DNA of 64,000 nt. It comes from Pseudomonas tolaasii NCPPB 2192. GTDB lineage: Bacteria > Pseudomonadota > Gammaproteobacteria > Pseudomonadales > Pseudomonadaceae. The stretch is taken from NCBI RefSeq assembly GCF_002813445.1, contig NZ_PHHD01000001.1, forward strand, positions 2,542,001 through 2,606,000, read 5' to 3'. Position numbers and translations under genes: made by a program. The stretch's first letter is position 1; each line of letters opens with the position of its first letter. Of the stretch, positions 1 to 8,296 are shown piece after piece. The notes under the pieces are model-generated. The model had not been told where the DNA came from and made no database searches. It worked only from the letters and a program-made list of their open reading frames with translations.

Positions 1-203
1 GTGAGATTCATCTCACGCAATGCTTTTTCCCTGTCCCGAATCTGAACAAGCGCAGTTCCGGCCTTGGGGGCTCTGTACCAGCAGTGATATAGTTCGCCGC
101 CAGTTCGGTCCGCCCAACCCATGTGCTAACTATTGCGCATCCGTTGCAAACGAAAGTCGCAAACATGGTGTCTGAGTGAAAGGCTGCATCCCAAGGAGAT
201 TAG
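1..203. other. Intergenic region upstream of mlaF
   Basis: No convincing coding sequence is seen here on either strand; open frames on the minus strand are shadows of mlaF. The stretch ends in a strong ribosome binding site (AAGGAG at 193-198) for mlaF. In other Pseudomonas genomes a divergent kdsD-type gene lies upstream of mla, but none of its N-terminal coding sequence is visible, so that is only an expectation. It probably holds the mla promoter, which I could not place with confidence. Confidence 0.5.
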
Positions 204-1013
204 ATGAGTGCCGATAACGCCTACGCGGTCGAGCTGAAGGGTCTTACCTTCAAGCGCGGGTCGCGCAGCATCTTCAATAACGTCGATATTCGCATTCCCC
301 GCGGTAAAGTCACGGGCATCATGGGGCCTTCCGGTTGCGGCAAGACCACGTTGTTGCGCCTGATGGGCATGCAATTGCGGCCCAGCGCCGGCGAAGTGTG
401 GGTCAACGGCCAGAACCTGCCGACACTGTCGCGCAGCGACCTGTTCGATGCGCGCAAGCACATGGGCGTACTGTTCCAGAGCGGCGCGCTGTTTACCGAC
501 CTCGACGTTTTCGAAAACGTGGCTTTTCCGCTGCGGGTGCATACCCAGCTGTCCGATGAAATGATTCGTGACATTGTTCTGCTGAAACTGCAGGCCGTAG
601 GCCTTCGTGGTGCCACTGAACTGATGCCCGACGAGTTGTCCGGCGGCATGAAGCGCCGTGTCGCCCTGGCGCGGGCCATTGCGCTGGATCCACAAATTCT
701 GATGTACGACGAGCCTTTCGTAGGCCAGGACCCGATCGCCATGGGCGTGCTGGTGCGCCTGATCCGTCTGCTCAACGATGCGCTGGGCATCACCAGCATC
801 GTGGTTTCCCACGATTTGGCCGAAACCGCGAGCATTGCCGACTACCTTTATGTCGTCGGCGATGGCCAGGTACTGGGCCAGGGCACGCCTGAAGAATTGA
901 TGAACGCCGACAACCCGCGCATCCGCCAATTCATGACCGGCGACCCTGATGGTCCGGTGCCTTTTCACTTTCCGGCAGCGGATTACCGCTCAGATCTTCT
1001 GGGGAAGCGCTGA
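204..1013 (+). CDS. mlaF: Phospholipid ABC transporter ATP-binding protein MlaF
   Basis: Cytoplasmic ATPase of the Mla system, which moves mislocalised phospholipids between outer and inner membrane. The 269-residue protein has a Walker A loop GPSGCGKTT (residues 41-49), ABC signature LSGGMKRR (145-152), Walker B ILMYDEP (165-171) and an H-loop His near 203. AAGGAG sits just upstream of the ATG. It is the first gene of a five-gene operon with MlaE, D, C and B; its stop overlaps the mlaE start by one base (TGATG), implying translational coupling. The neighbours make the assignment secure over a generic ABC ATPase. Confidence 0.96.
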   Translation: MSADNAYAVELKGLTFKRGSRSIFNNVDIRIPRGKVTGIMGPSGCGKTTLLRLMGMQLRPSAGEVWVNGQNLPTLSRSDLFDARKHMGVLFQSGALFTDLDVFENVAFPLRVHTQLSDEMIRDIVLLKLQAVGLRGATELMPDELSGGMKRRVALARAIALDPQILMYDEPFVGQDPIAMGVLVRLIRLLNDALGITSIVVSHDLAETASIADYLYVVGDGQVLGQGTPEELMNADNPRIRQFMTGDPDGPVPFHFPAADYRSDLLGKR

Positions 1014-1810
1014 TGCGCAAGAAATCTTTACTTGAGCGCGTGCGCCTTTTCGGTCGCTCCGGCATCGACATGGTCGAAGTGCTCGGGCGTTCGACGATCT
1101 TTCTGTTTCATGCCTTGCTCGGCCGTGGTGGCATCGGTGGCGGTTTTGGCCTGCTGATCAAGCAGCTGCATTCCGTGGGCGTAATGTCCCTGGTCATCAT
1201 TGTGGTGTCCGGTATTTTCATCGGCATGGTGCTGGCGTTGCAGGGCTTCAATATTCTTTCCAGCTACGGTTCCGAACAGGCGGTGGGCCAGATGGTTGCC
1301 CTGACGCTGCTGCGTGAGCTCGGGCCGGTGGTCACCGCGTTACTGTTCGCCGGCCGCGCTGGCTCTGCGCTGACTGCCGAGATCGGCAACATGAAGTCCA
1401 CCGAGCAACTGTCGAGCCTGGAAATGATCGGCGTCGACCCGCTCAAATACATTGTTGCCCCGCGCCTGTGGGCCGGCTTCATTTCCCTGCCGCTGCTGGC
1501 GATGATCTTCAGCGTGGTGGGCATTTGGGGCGGTTCGTGGGTTGCGGTTGACTGGCTGGGCGTCTACGACGGCTCTTACTGGGGCAACATGCAAAACAGC
1601 GTGACCTTCAGTGGCGACGTGCTCAACGGCATCATTAAAAGCATCGTTTTCGCCTTTGTAGTGACCTGGATCGCCGTATTCCAAGGCTACGACTGTGAGC
1701 CCACTTCAGAAGGGATCAGTCGCGCCACCACCAAGACCGTTGTGTACGCCTCGCTGGCGGTACTGGGCCTTGACTTCATTTTGACCGCCTTGATGTTTGG
1801 AGATTTCTGA
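1013..1810 (+). CDS. mlaE: Phospholipid ABC transporter permease MlaE
   Basis: Inner-membrane permease of the MlaFEDB complex. The 265-residue protein has an amphipathic N-terminus (about 1-25) followed by several hydrophobic segments, and the MlaE/permease-family signature around residues 95-125 (LRELGPVVTALLFAGRAGSA). It overlaps mlaF by one base at the start and mlaD by one base at the end, so the subunits are probably made in fixed ratio. Nothing unusual in length or composition. Confidence 0.96.
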   Translation: MRKKSLLERVRLFGRSGIDMVEVLGRSTIFLFHALLGRGGIGGGFGLLIKQLHSVGVMSLVIIVVSGIFIGMVLALQGFNILSSYGSEQAVGQMVALTLLRELGPVVTALLFAGRAGSALTAEIGNMKSTEQLSSLEMIGVDPLKYIVAPRLWAGFISLPLLAMIFSVVGIWGGSWVAVDWLGVYDGSYWGNMQNSVTFSGDVLNGIIKSIVFAFVVTWIAVFQGYDCEPTSEGISRATTKTVVYASLAVLGLDFILTALMFGDF

Positions 1811-2277
1811 TGCAAAACCGCACTGTGGAAATCGGTGTCGGCCTTTTCTTGCTGGCTGGCATCCTGGCTTTACTGTTGCTGGCCCTGCGAGTCAGCGGCC
1901 TTTCGGCCAGCCCTACGGCCGACACTTATAAACTTTACGCGTACTTCGACAATATCGCCGGTTTGACTGTCAGAGCTAAAGTGACCATGGCCGGTGTGAC
2001 GATCGGCAAGGTCACGGCAATCGATCTGGATCGCGACAGCTTCACCGGGCGAGTGACCATGCAAGTCGACAAGAAGGTAGATAACCTGCCGACTGACTCC
2101 ACTGCATCTATCCTCACTGCGGGTCTGCTGGGCGAGAAATACATCGGTGTTAGCGTGGGTGGGGAAACAGCCCTGCTCAAGGATGGTTCGACCATCCACG
2201 ACACACAGTCGTCGCTGGTGCTGGAAGACCTGATCGGTAAATTCCTGCTCAATACGGTCAATAAAGACGCCAAATGA
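1810..2277 (+). CDS. mlaD: Membrane-anchored MCE-domain substrate-binding protein MlaD
   Basis: MlaD forms a hexameric ring in the inner membrane and receives phospholipid from periplasmic MlaC. The 155-residue protein has one N-terminal transmembrane helix (about residues 7-27) and a single MCE domain (about 38-120, with AYFDNIAGLTVRAKVTMAGV and the GLLGEKYIGV segment). The start ATG overlaps the mlaE stop by one base. The length and single MCE domain match the MlaD class rather than the longer PqiB or YebT proteins. Confidence 0.95.
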   Translation: MQNRTVEIGVGLFLLAGILALLLLALRVSGLSASPTADTYKLYAYFDNIAGLTVRAKVTMAGVTIGKVTAIDLDRDSFTGRVTMQVDKKVDNLPTDSTASILTAGLLGEKYIGVSVGGETALLKDGSTIHDTQSSLVLEDLIGKFLLNTVNKDAK

Positions 2278-2288
2278 GGAATCTGTTC

Positions 2289-2936
2289 ATGATCTCTACC
2301 TTGCGACGCGGCCTGCTGGTTCTGCTCGCAGCGCTGCCGCTGATGGCCAACGCGGCGGGTTCTGCGCACGATCTGGTGCAAGACACCACCAGCAAGATGC
2401 TGGCTGACCTGACAGCCAACAAGGAACAGTACAAGCAGGACCCGACCAAGTTTTACGATGCGCTGAACACCATCGTCGGCCCGGTGGTCGACGCTGAAGG
2501 CATTTCCCGCAGCATCATGACGGTCAAATATTCTCGCAAGGCCACCCCTGCACAGATGCAGACCTTCCAGGAAAACTTCAAGAAGGGCCTGTTCCAGTTC
2601 TACGGCAACGCTCTGCTTGAGTACAACAACCAGGGCATCACCGTCGCGCCTGCGGGCGATGAGTCGGGTGACCGTACCAGCGTCAGCATGACCGTCAAAG
2701 GCAATAACGGCGCGGTTTACCCTGTGCAGTACACGCTGGAAAAGGTCAATGGAGACTGGAAACTGCGCAACGTGATCATCAACGGCATCAACATCGGCAA
2801 ACTGTTCCGTGATCAGTTCGCCGACGCCATGCAGCGCAATGGCAATGATCTGGACAAGACCATCAACGGCTGGGCCGGTGAAGTGGCCAAGGCCAAGGAA
2901 AATTCCGATAAAGAAGCCGGGAAGTCTGCGCAATGA
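2289..2936 (+). CDS. mlaC: Periplasmic phospholipid-binding protein MlaC
   Basis: MlaC shuttles phospholipid through the periplasm between the outer-membrane MlaA complex and MlaFEDB. The protein has a signal peptide (about residues 1-22, ending ANA) and then a Tol/MlaC lipid-binding domain; residues such as FYDALNTIVGPVVDAEGISR fit the family. An in-frame ATG at 2274 overlaps the mlaD stop, but TGAGGA at 2276-2281 is well placed as ribosome binding site for the ATG at 2289, giving 215 residues and a cleaner signal peptide, so I choose 2289. The stop overlaps mlaB by four bases. Confidence 0.92.
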   Translation: MISTLRRGLLVLLAALPLMANAAGSAHDLVQDTTSKMLADLTANKEQYKQDPTKFYDALNTIVGPVVDAEGISRSIMTVKYSRKATPAQMQTFQENFKKGLFQFYGNALLEYNNQGITVAPAGDESGDRTSVSMTVKGNNGAVYPVQYTLEKVNGDWKLRNVIINGINIGKLFRDQFADAMQRNGNDLDKTINGWAGEVAKAKENSDKEAGKSAQ

Positions 2937-3238
2937 CCGAATCGGCTGTGCGTCTTGGCGACGCCGGTGAGTTGTTCCTCAGCGGTGTGCTCGATTACCG
3001 CTCCGGGCCTGACCTGCGCAAACAGGGCCAGGCGCTGATCAACGCCAGCAACGCTCCGGCGCTGGTGCTCGATTGCTCGGCGGTCACCAAGTCCAGCAGT
3101 GTCGGCCTTTCGTTGCTGCTGTGCTTCATGCGCGACGCTCAAGCAATCAAAAAACCGGTGAGCATTCGCGCGCTGCCTGAGGATATGCGTGAAATCGCTG
3201 AGGTTTCCGGCCTGACTGAGCTTCTGGCGCATCCTTAA
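2933..3238 (+). CDS. mlaB: STAS-domain protein MlaB
   Basis: MlaB is the small cytoplasmic subunit that binds MlaF and is needed for stability and activity of the transporter. The 101-residue protein is a single STAS domain: a short N-terminal beta section (LGDAGELFLSGVLDYRS), the LVLDCSAVTKSSSVGLSLLL strand-loop-helix that in STAS proteins carries the conserved Ser, and a C-terminal helix. It begins by ATGA overlap with mlaC and closes the operon, followed by a terminator-like hairpin. Confidence 0.92.
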   Translation: MTESAVRLGDAGELFLSGVLDYRSGPDLRKQGQALINASNAPALVLDCSAVTKSSSVGLSLLLCFMRDAQAIKKPVSIRALPEDMREIAEVSGLTELLAHP

Positions 3239-3252
3239 TACACATTATTAAA

Positions 3253-3306
3253 GAAGCCCCCCGTCAGAGTCCTGCTATGCGGGGTTCGCAGGCGCGGGGC
3301 TTTTTT
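3253..3306 (+). terminator. Probable Rho-independent terminator after mlaFEDCB
   Basis: AAGCCCC at 3254-3260 can pair with GGGGCTT at 3296-3302, and a run of six T follows (3301-3306). The loop is long and contains a second possible pairing. Its position between mlaB and ibaG suggests it separates the mla operon from ibaG-murA. Confidence 0.6.
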
Positions 3307-3352
3307 GTATGATGTGCGACCCGTGCGCACTGGGCGCCGATAGAGGTTGAGC

Positions 3353-3592
3353 ATGCAGGCCCTAGAAGTTAAGAGCTTCCTTGAAGGAAAGCTGCCGGAA
3401 ACGATCGTTGAAGTTGAAGGCGAAGGCTGCAATTTCCAGCTGAACGTGATTAGCGATGAACTGGCGGCATTGAGCCCGGTCAAGCGTCAGCAGCAGATCT
3501 ATGCCCATTTGAACCCGTGGATCACCGATGGCAGCATCCACGCGGTCACTATGAAATTTTTCAGCCGCGCGGCCTGGGCCGAGCGCACCTGA
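3353..3592 (+). CDS. ibaG: BolA-family protein IbaG
   Basis: A 79-residue BolA-like protein. The family binds Fe-S clusters together with monothiol glutaredoxins, and E. coli IbaG (YrbA) is linked to acid stress and lies next to murA, as here. The central segment NFQLNVISDELAALSPVKRQQQIYAHLNPW carries the BolA helix-turn region, and a conserved His lies in the C-terminal strand (IHAVTMKFF). A TTG at 3347 would add two residues, but AGAGG at 3342-3346 fits only the ATG at 3353. murA follows after 23 bases, so the two are probably co-transcribed. Confidence 0.9.
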   Translation: MQALEVKSFLEGKLPETIVEVEGEGCNFQLNVISDELAALSPVKRQQQIYAHLNPWITDGSIHAVTMKFFSRAAWAERT

Positions 3593-3615
3593 GCCCCCAA
3601 GGCGTCGAGATTCTT

Positions 3616-4881
3616 ATGGATAAATTGATTATTACCGGCGGTGCCCGCCTTGATGGCGAGATCCGCATTTCCGGTGCGAAAAACTCTGCGCTGCCGATTC
3701 TGGCAGCGACCCTGCTGTGCGACGGCCCGGTGACTGTGGCCAACCTGCCGCACCTGCACGACATCACCACCATGATCGAGCTGTTCGGCCGCATGGGCAT
3801 CGAGCCTGTGATCGACGAGAAGCTGGCGGTCGAAATCGACCCGCGCACTATCAAGACTCTGGTTGCCCCGTACGAACTGGTGAAAACCATGCGTGCGTCG
3901 ATCCTGGTGCTGGGCCCGATGGTTGCCCGTTTCGGCGAAGCCGAAGTGGCCCTGCCTGGCGGTTGCGCCATCGGCTCGCGTCCGGTTGACCTGCACATCC
4001 GTGGCCTTGAAGCCATGGGCGCTGTCATCGACGTCGAAGGCGGTTATATCAAGGCCAAGGCGCCGGAAGGCGGCCTGCGCGGTGCGAATTTCTTCTTCGA
4101 CACCGTCAGCGTGACCGGTACCGAAAACATCATGATGGCCGCTGCCCTGGCCAAAGGCCGCAGTGTCCTGCAAAACGCCGCGCGCGAGCCTGAAGTGGTC
4201 GACCTGGCCAACTTCCTGAACGCCATGGGCGCCAAGGTTTCCGGCGCCGGCACCGACACCATCACCATCGATGGTGTAGAGCGTCTGCACACCGCCACCT
4301 ACAAGGTCATGCCAGACCGTATCGAGACCGGCACCTACCTGGTGGCCGCCGCCGTGACCGGTGGCCGCGTCAAGGTCAAGGACACCGATCCGACCATCCT
4401 GGAAGCGGTCCTGGAAAAACTGCGCGAAGCCGGTGCCGAAATCACCACCGGTGAAGACTGGATCGAGCTGAACATGCACGGCAAGCGCCCTAAAGCCGTC
4501 AATGTGCGTACCGCTCCATACCCGGCATTCCCGACCGACATGCAGGCGCAGTTCATCTCCCTGAATGCGATTGCCGAAGGCACGGGGGCCGTGATCGAAA
4601 CCATCTTCGAAAACCGCTTCATGCACGTGTACGAGCTGCACCGCATGGGCGCCAAGATCCAGGTTGAAGGCAACACCGCCATTGTGACCGGCACCGACAA
4701 GCTCAAGGGCGCGCCAGTGATGGCCACCGACCTGCGTGCTTCGGCCAGCCTGGTCATCTCGGCACTGATCGCCGAAGGCGACACGCTGATCGATCGCATC
4801 TACCACATAGACCGTGGCTACGAGTGCATCGAAGAGAAACTGCAGATGCTCGGCGCGAAAATTCGCCGCGTGCCGGGCTAG
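3616..4881 (+). CDS. murA: UDP-N-acetylglucosamine 1-carboxyvinyltransferase MurA
   Basis: Cytoplasmic enzyme transferring enolpyruvate from PEP to UDP-GlcNAc, the first committed step of peptidoglycan synthesis. The 421-residue protein has the N-terminal GGARLDGEIRISGAKNSALP with the substrate-binding Lys22 and the active-site loop LPGGCAIGSRP with the catalytic Cys at 117, the residue alkylated by fosfomycin; a Cys here predicts the normal sensitive form of the enzyme. The frame extends upstream to 3517, but the ATG at 3616 begins the family N-terminus (MDKLIITGG). It follows ibaG and precedes hisG. Confidence 0.97.
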   Translation: MDKLIITGGARLDGEIRISGAKNSALPILAATLLCDGPVTVANLPHLHDITTMIELFGRMGIEPVIDEKLAVEIDPRTIKTLVAPYELVKTMRASILVLGPMVARFGEAEVALPGGCAIGSRPVDLHIRGLEAMGAVIDVEGGYIKAKAPEGGLRGANFFFDTVSVTGTENIMMAAALAKGRSVLQNAAREPEVVDLANFLNAMGAKVSGAGTDTITIDGVERLHTATYKVMPDRIETGTYLVAAAVTGGRVKVKDTDPTILEAVLEKLREAGAEITTGEDWIELNMHGKRPKAVNVRTAPYPAFPTDMQAQFISLNAIAEGTGAVIETIFENRFMHVYELHRMGAKIQVEGNTAIVTGTDKLKGAPVMATDLRASASLVISALIAEGDTLIDRIYHIDRGYECIEEKLQMLGAKIRRVPG

Positions 4882-4893
4882 TCCCGGCGTTAC

Positions 4894-4925
4894 CTGTGGC
4901 GAGGGAGCAAGCTCCCTCGCCACAG
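4894..4925. repeat. Short REP-like perfect palindrome
   Basis: A perfect 15-base inverted repeat, CTGTGGCGAGGGAGC at 4894-4908 and its complement at 4911-4925, separated by AA. It lies between murA and hisG. This motif is a second REP-like family in this window, also found as the inner arms of the composite at 25945-26073. It could act as a weak terminator or mRNA-stabilising hairpin, but no T tract follows. Confidence 0.85.
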
Positions 4926-5032
4926 TTGCTGTTAGCTGATTTGTTTCAAATCGGGGCTGTAATGGCCTCGATCTGTGTCTGGCGCCGTTTGCGACCGGAC
5001 AGCAATAGCCTGATGAAGGACTGACGTTTCCC

Positions 5033-5668
5033 ATGTTGACCATCGCACTGTCCAAGGGCCGCATCCTTGACGACACTTTGCCGCTTCTGGCTGAAGCGGG
5101 CATCGTGCCGACCGAGAATCCGGACAAGAGCCGCAAGCTGATCATCCCCACGACCCAGGACGACGTTCGCCTGCTGATCGTGCGGGCTACCGACGTGCCG
5201 ACCTACGTTGAGCATGGCGCGGCTGACCTGGGTGTCGCCGGTAAAGACGTGCTGATGGAATACGGTGGCCAGGGCCTGTACGAGCCTTTGGACCTGCGCA
5301 TCGCCCTATGCAAGCTGATGACCGCCGGCCGTGTCGGTGATGTCGAGCCCAAGGGCCGCCTGCGCGTGGCCACCAAGTTCGTCAACGTTGCCAAGCGTTA
5401 CTACGCCGAGCAAGGGCGCCAGGTCGACATCATCAAGCTCTACGGTTCGATGGAGCTGGCGCCGCTGATCGGCCTGGCCGACAAGATCATCGATGTGGTC
5501 GACACCGGCAACACCCTGCGTGCCAACGGCCTTGAGCCACAGGATTTCATCGCCGACATCAGCTCCCGCCTGATCGTCAACAAGGCATCGATGAAGATGC
5601 AGCACGCTCGTATCCAGGCGTTGATCGACACCCTGCGCAAGGCAGTGGAGTCGCGACACCGCGGTTGA
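5033..5668 (+). CDS. hisG: ATP phosphoribosyltransferase, short form, HisG
   Basis: Catalyses condensation of ATP with PRPP, the first step of histidine biosynthesis. At 211 residues it is the short form (HisGS), lacking the C-terminal regulatory ACT-like domain of the roughly 300-residue enzyme; short HisG enzymes depend on the HisS-like partner HisZ, which is not in this window. Recognisable parts are the N-terminal TIALSKGRILDDTLPLL and the PRPP-binding segment VDTGNTLRANGL near residues 160-171. It is followed by a terminator-like hairpin and then hisD. Confidence 0.96.
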   Translation: MLTIALSKGRILDDTLPLLAEAGIVPTENPDKSRKLIIPTTQDDVRLLIVRATDVPTYVEHGAADLGVAGKDVLMEYGGQGLYEPLDLRIALCKLMTAGRVGDVEPKGRLRVATKFVNVAKRYYAEQGRQVDIIKLYGSMELAPLIGLADKIIDVVDTGNTLRANGLEPQDFIADISSRLIVNKASMKMQHARIQALIDTLRKAVESRHRG

Positions 5669-5722
5669 CTTACCCGCGTAGCTGAACGGCTGCGCCCGTC
5701 TATCCGCCTCATAGCCAGAATT

Positions 5723-5772
5723 CTCAGGTGCCCAAGCGGAAACGACTGCTAGTTTAGGGCGCCTGAGTTTTT
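5723..5772 (+). terminator. Terminator-like hairpin between hisG and hisD
   Basis: CTCAGGTGCCC at 5723-5733 pairs along its whole length (one G-U) with GGGCGCCTGAG at 5757-5767, and TTTTT follows at 5768-5772. The hairpin lies within the his gene run, 25 bases before the hisD start, so it may cause partial termination or attenuation between the genes. No leader peptide rich in His codons is seen. Confidence 0.6.
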
Positions 5773-5796
5773 GCCAATTCTATTGAGGCCCTCGCT

Positions 5797-7116
5797 ATGA
5801 CCACGTCCACTGCAATTGCCCGACTCAACGCTGCCGACCCGGATTTCGCCCATCATCTGGATCATCTGCTGAGCTGGGAAAGCGTGTCCGACGATTCGGT
5901 CAACGGGCGAGTGCTCGACATTATCAAGGCCGTGCGCGAGCGCGGTGATGCGGCGTTGGTGGACTTCACCCGCCAATTCGACGGCCTGGACGTCAAGTCC
6001 ATGGCTGACTTGATTCTGCCCCGCGAGCGCCTGGAGCTGGCCCTGACACGCATTACTGCGCCTCAGCGCGAAGCCCTGGAAATCGCGGCGGCGCGCGTGC
6101 GCAGCTACCACGAAAAACAGAAACAGGACTCCTGGAGCTACACCGAGGCCGACGGCACCGTGCTGGGCCAGAAGGTCACGCCGCTGGACCGCGCTGGCCT
6201 GTACGTGCCAGGCGGTAAAGCGTCCTACCCGTCGTCGGTATTGATGAACGCGATTCCGGCCAAGGTGGCCGGCGTGACCGAAGTGGTCATGGTGGTGCCA
6301 ACCCCGCGCGGTGAAATCAACGAACTGGTGTTGGCGGCAGCGTGCATCGCCGGCGTCGACCGCGTGTTCACCATCGGCGGCGCCCAGGCCGTTGCAGCCC
6401 TGGCTTACGGCACCGAAAGCGTGCCGAAGGTCGACAAGGTGGTCGGCCCCGGCAACATCTATGTCGCCACCGCCAAGCGCCACGTGTTCGGCCAGGTCGG
6501 TATCGATATGATCGCCGGTCCTTCGGAAATCCTGGTGGTGTGCGACGGCCAGACCGACCCGGACTGGATCGCCATGGACCTGTTTTCCCAGGCCGAGCAC
6601 GATGAAGACGCCCAGGCGATTCTGGTCAGCCCGGATGCCGACTTCCTCGACAAGGTCGCCGCCAGCATCGATAAGTTGCTGCCCACCATGGACCGCGCCG
6701 AGATCATCGAAAAATCGATCAATGGCCGCGGCGCGCTGATTCTGGTGCGTGACATGGAGCAAGCCATTGAAGTGGCCAACCGCATCGCGCCGGAGCATCT
6801 GGAGCTGTCCGTGGCCGACCCGCAGGCCTGGCTGCCGTCGATTCGCCACGCCGGTGCGATCTTCATGGGGCGCCACACCAGTGAAGCACTGGGCGATTAC
6901 TGCGCGGGCCCGAATCACGTGCTGCCGACTTCCGGCACCGCGCGTTTCTCGTCGCCGCTGGGGGTGTATGACTTCCAGAAGCGTTCGTCGATCATCTTCT
7001 GCTCGCCACAAGGCGCCTCCGAACTGGGTAAAACCGCGTCGGTACTGGCCCGTGGTGAATCCCTGAGTGCCCACGCCCGCAGCGCTGAATACCGCATCCT
7101 TGAAGAAGGGAAATAA
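5797..7116 (+). CDS. hisD: Histidinol dehydrogenase HisD
   Basis: Zinc-dependent NAD enzyme that oxidises L-histidinol to L-histidine in two steps, the last reactions of the pathway. The 439-residue protein has the expected landmarks: YVPGGKASYPSSVLMNAIPA near 145, the VVGPGNIYVATAKR segment near 220, the IAGPSEILVV stretch, and the catalytic EH in IAPEHLEL near 330. GAGG sits a few bases before the ATG. hisC starts four bases after its stop. Usual length for the family. Confidence 0.97.
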   Translation: MTTSTAIARLNAADPDFAHHLDHLLSWESVSDDSVNGRVLDIIKAVRERGDAALVDFTRQFDGLDVKSMADLILPRERLELALTRITAPQREALEIAAARVRSYHEKQKQDSWSYTEADGTVLGQKVTPLDRAGLYVPGGKASYPSSVLMNAIPAKVAGVTEVVMVVPTPRGEINELVLAAACIAGVDRVFTIGGAQAVAALAYGTESVPKVDKVVGPGNIYVATAKRHVFGQVGIDMIAGPSEILVVCDGQTDPDWIAMDLFSQAEHDEDAQAILVSPDADFLDKVAASIDKLLPTMDRAEIIEKSINGRGALILVRDMEQAIEVANRIAPEHLELSVADPQAWLPSIRHAGAIFMGRHTSEALGDYCAGPNHVLPTSGTARFSSPLGVYDFQKRSSIIFCSPQGASELGKTASVLARGESLSAHARSAEYRILEEGK

Positions 7117-7119
7117 GAC

Positions 7120-8172
7120 ATGAGCAAATTCTGGAGCCCTTTCGTCAAGGACCTCGTGCCTTACGTACCGGGTGAACAACCGAAGCTGACCAAACTGGTC
7201 AAGCTCAACACCAACGAAAACCCCTACGGCCCGTCGCCAAAGGCACTGGCCGCGATGCAGGCCGAGTTGAACGACAACCTGCGCCTGTACCCGGACCCCA
7301 ACAGCGACCTGCTCAAGCAGGCCGTGGCCAACTATTACGGCGTGGATGCCGGCAAAGTGTTCCTCGGCAACGGCTCGGATGAAGTGTTGGCGCACATCTT
7401 CCACGGTTTGTTTCAGCACGATTTGCCGCTGCTGTTCCCGGACATCAGCTACAGCTTCTACCCGGTTTACTGCGGCCTGTATGGCATTCAGTCGGACCCG
7501 GTGCCGCTGGACGAGCAGTTCCAGATCCGCGTTGCGGATTACGCCAAACCCAACGGCGGGATTATCTTCCCCAACCCGAACGCGCCGACGGGCTGTGTGC
7601 TGGCGCTGGACGCGGTGGAGCAGATCCTCAAAGCCAGCCCGGACTCGGTGGTGGTGGTCGATGAGGCCTATATCGATTTCGGTGGCGAAACCGCTATCAG
7701 CCTGGTGGATCGATACCCGAACCTGCTGGTGACCCAAACCCTGTCCAAATCGCGCTCACTGGCCGGTTTGCGTGTGGGCCTGGCCGTGGGCCACCCGGAC
7801 CTGATCGAAGCGCTGGAGCGGGTCAAGAACAGCTTCAACTCCTATCCGCTGGATCGCCTGGCAATTGTCGGCGCAGCGGCGGCGTTCGAGGACCGTGAAT
7901 ACTTCGAGAAGACCTGCCGGCTGGTGATCGACAGCCGCAACACGCTGGTCGCTCAGCTTGAGGGCAAAGGCTTTGACGTGTTGCCGTCGGCCGCCAACTT
8001 CATCTTCGCCCGCCACCCACGGCACGACGCTGCCGGCCTGGCGGCGAAGTTGCGTGAGCAGGGTGTGATCGTGAGGCACTTCAAGCAGGAGCGGATTGCC
8101 CAGTTCCTGCGGATCAGCATCGGGACGCCGGAGCAGAACCAGGCGCTGATTGATGGCCTTGGCGAGCTTTAA
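7120..8172 (+). CDS. hisC: Histidinol-phosphate aminotransferase HisC
   Basis: PLP-dependent class I/II aminotransferase converting imidazole-acetol phosphate to histidinol phosphate. The 350-residue protein carries the substrate-binding KLNTNENPYGPSP (28-40), the VVVVDEAYIDF segment with the PLP-contacting Asp (about 181) and the Schiff-base lysine at about 210 in TLSKSRSLAGLRVG. It starts three bases after hisD and is probably translated from the same mRNA. Pseudomonas usually encodes a second HisC elsewhere; nothing here speaks to that. Confidence 0.96.
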   Translation: MSKFWSPFVKDLVPYVPGEQPKLTKLVKLNTNENPYGPSPKALAAMQAELNDNLRLYPDPNSDLLKQAVANYYGVDAGKVFLGNGSDEVLAHIFHGLFQHDLPLLFPDISYSFYPVYCGLYGIQSDPVPLDEQFQIRVADYAKPNGGIIFPNPNAPTGCVLALDAVEQILKASPDSVVVVDEAYIDFGGETAISLVDRYPNLLVTQTLSKSRSLAGLRVGLAVGHPDLIEALERVKNSFNSYPLDRLAIVGAAAAFEDREYFEKTCRLVIDSRNTLVAQLEGKGFDVLPSAANFIFARHPRHDAAGLAAKLREQGVIVRHFKQERIAQFLRISIGTPEQNQALIDGLGEL

Positions 8173-8189
8173 ATACCACTGAAGTAAAA

Positions 8190-8279
8190 TGTGGGAGCTG
8201 GCTTGCCTGCGATAGCGGTGTATCAAACGACACATATGTCGACTGTTACACTGGTATCGCAGGCAAGCCAGCTCCCACA
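8190..8279. repeat. REPIN (inverted pair of REP sequences), main family
   Basis: Two 25-base arms, 8190-8214 starting TGTGGGAGCTGGCTTGCCTG and the exact reverse complement at 8255-8279, are separated by a 40-base variable loop. The element lies between the convergent genes hisC and uraA. The same arms recur at 11949, 16447, 18974, 22268, 31536, 59458 and 61095. Such pairs are known in P. fluorescens as REPINs, mobilised by RAYT transposases; no RAYT gene is present in the window. Confidence 0.9.
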
Positions 8280-8296
8280 CTGATTTGCGCAGGCAG

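Noticed and set aside
126..968. A 280-residue minus-strand open frame over mlaF
   Set aside because: It lies opposite mlaF, has low-complexity His, Gln, Ala composition typical of reverse-strand reading in high-GC DNA, and no family motif.
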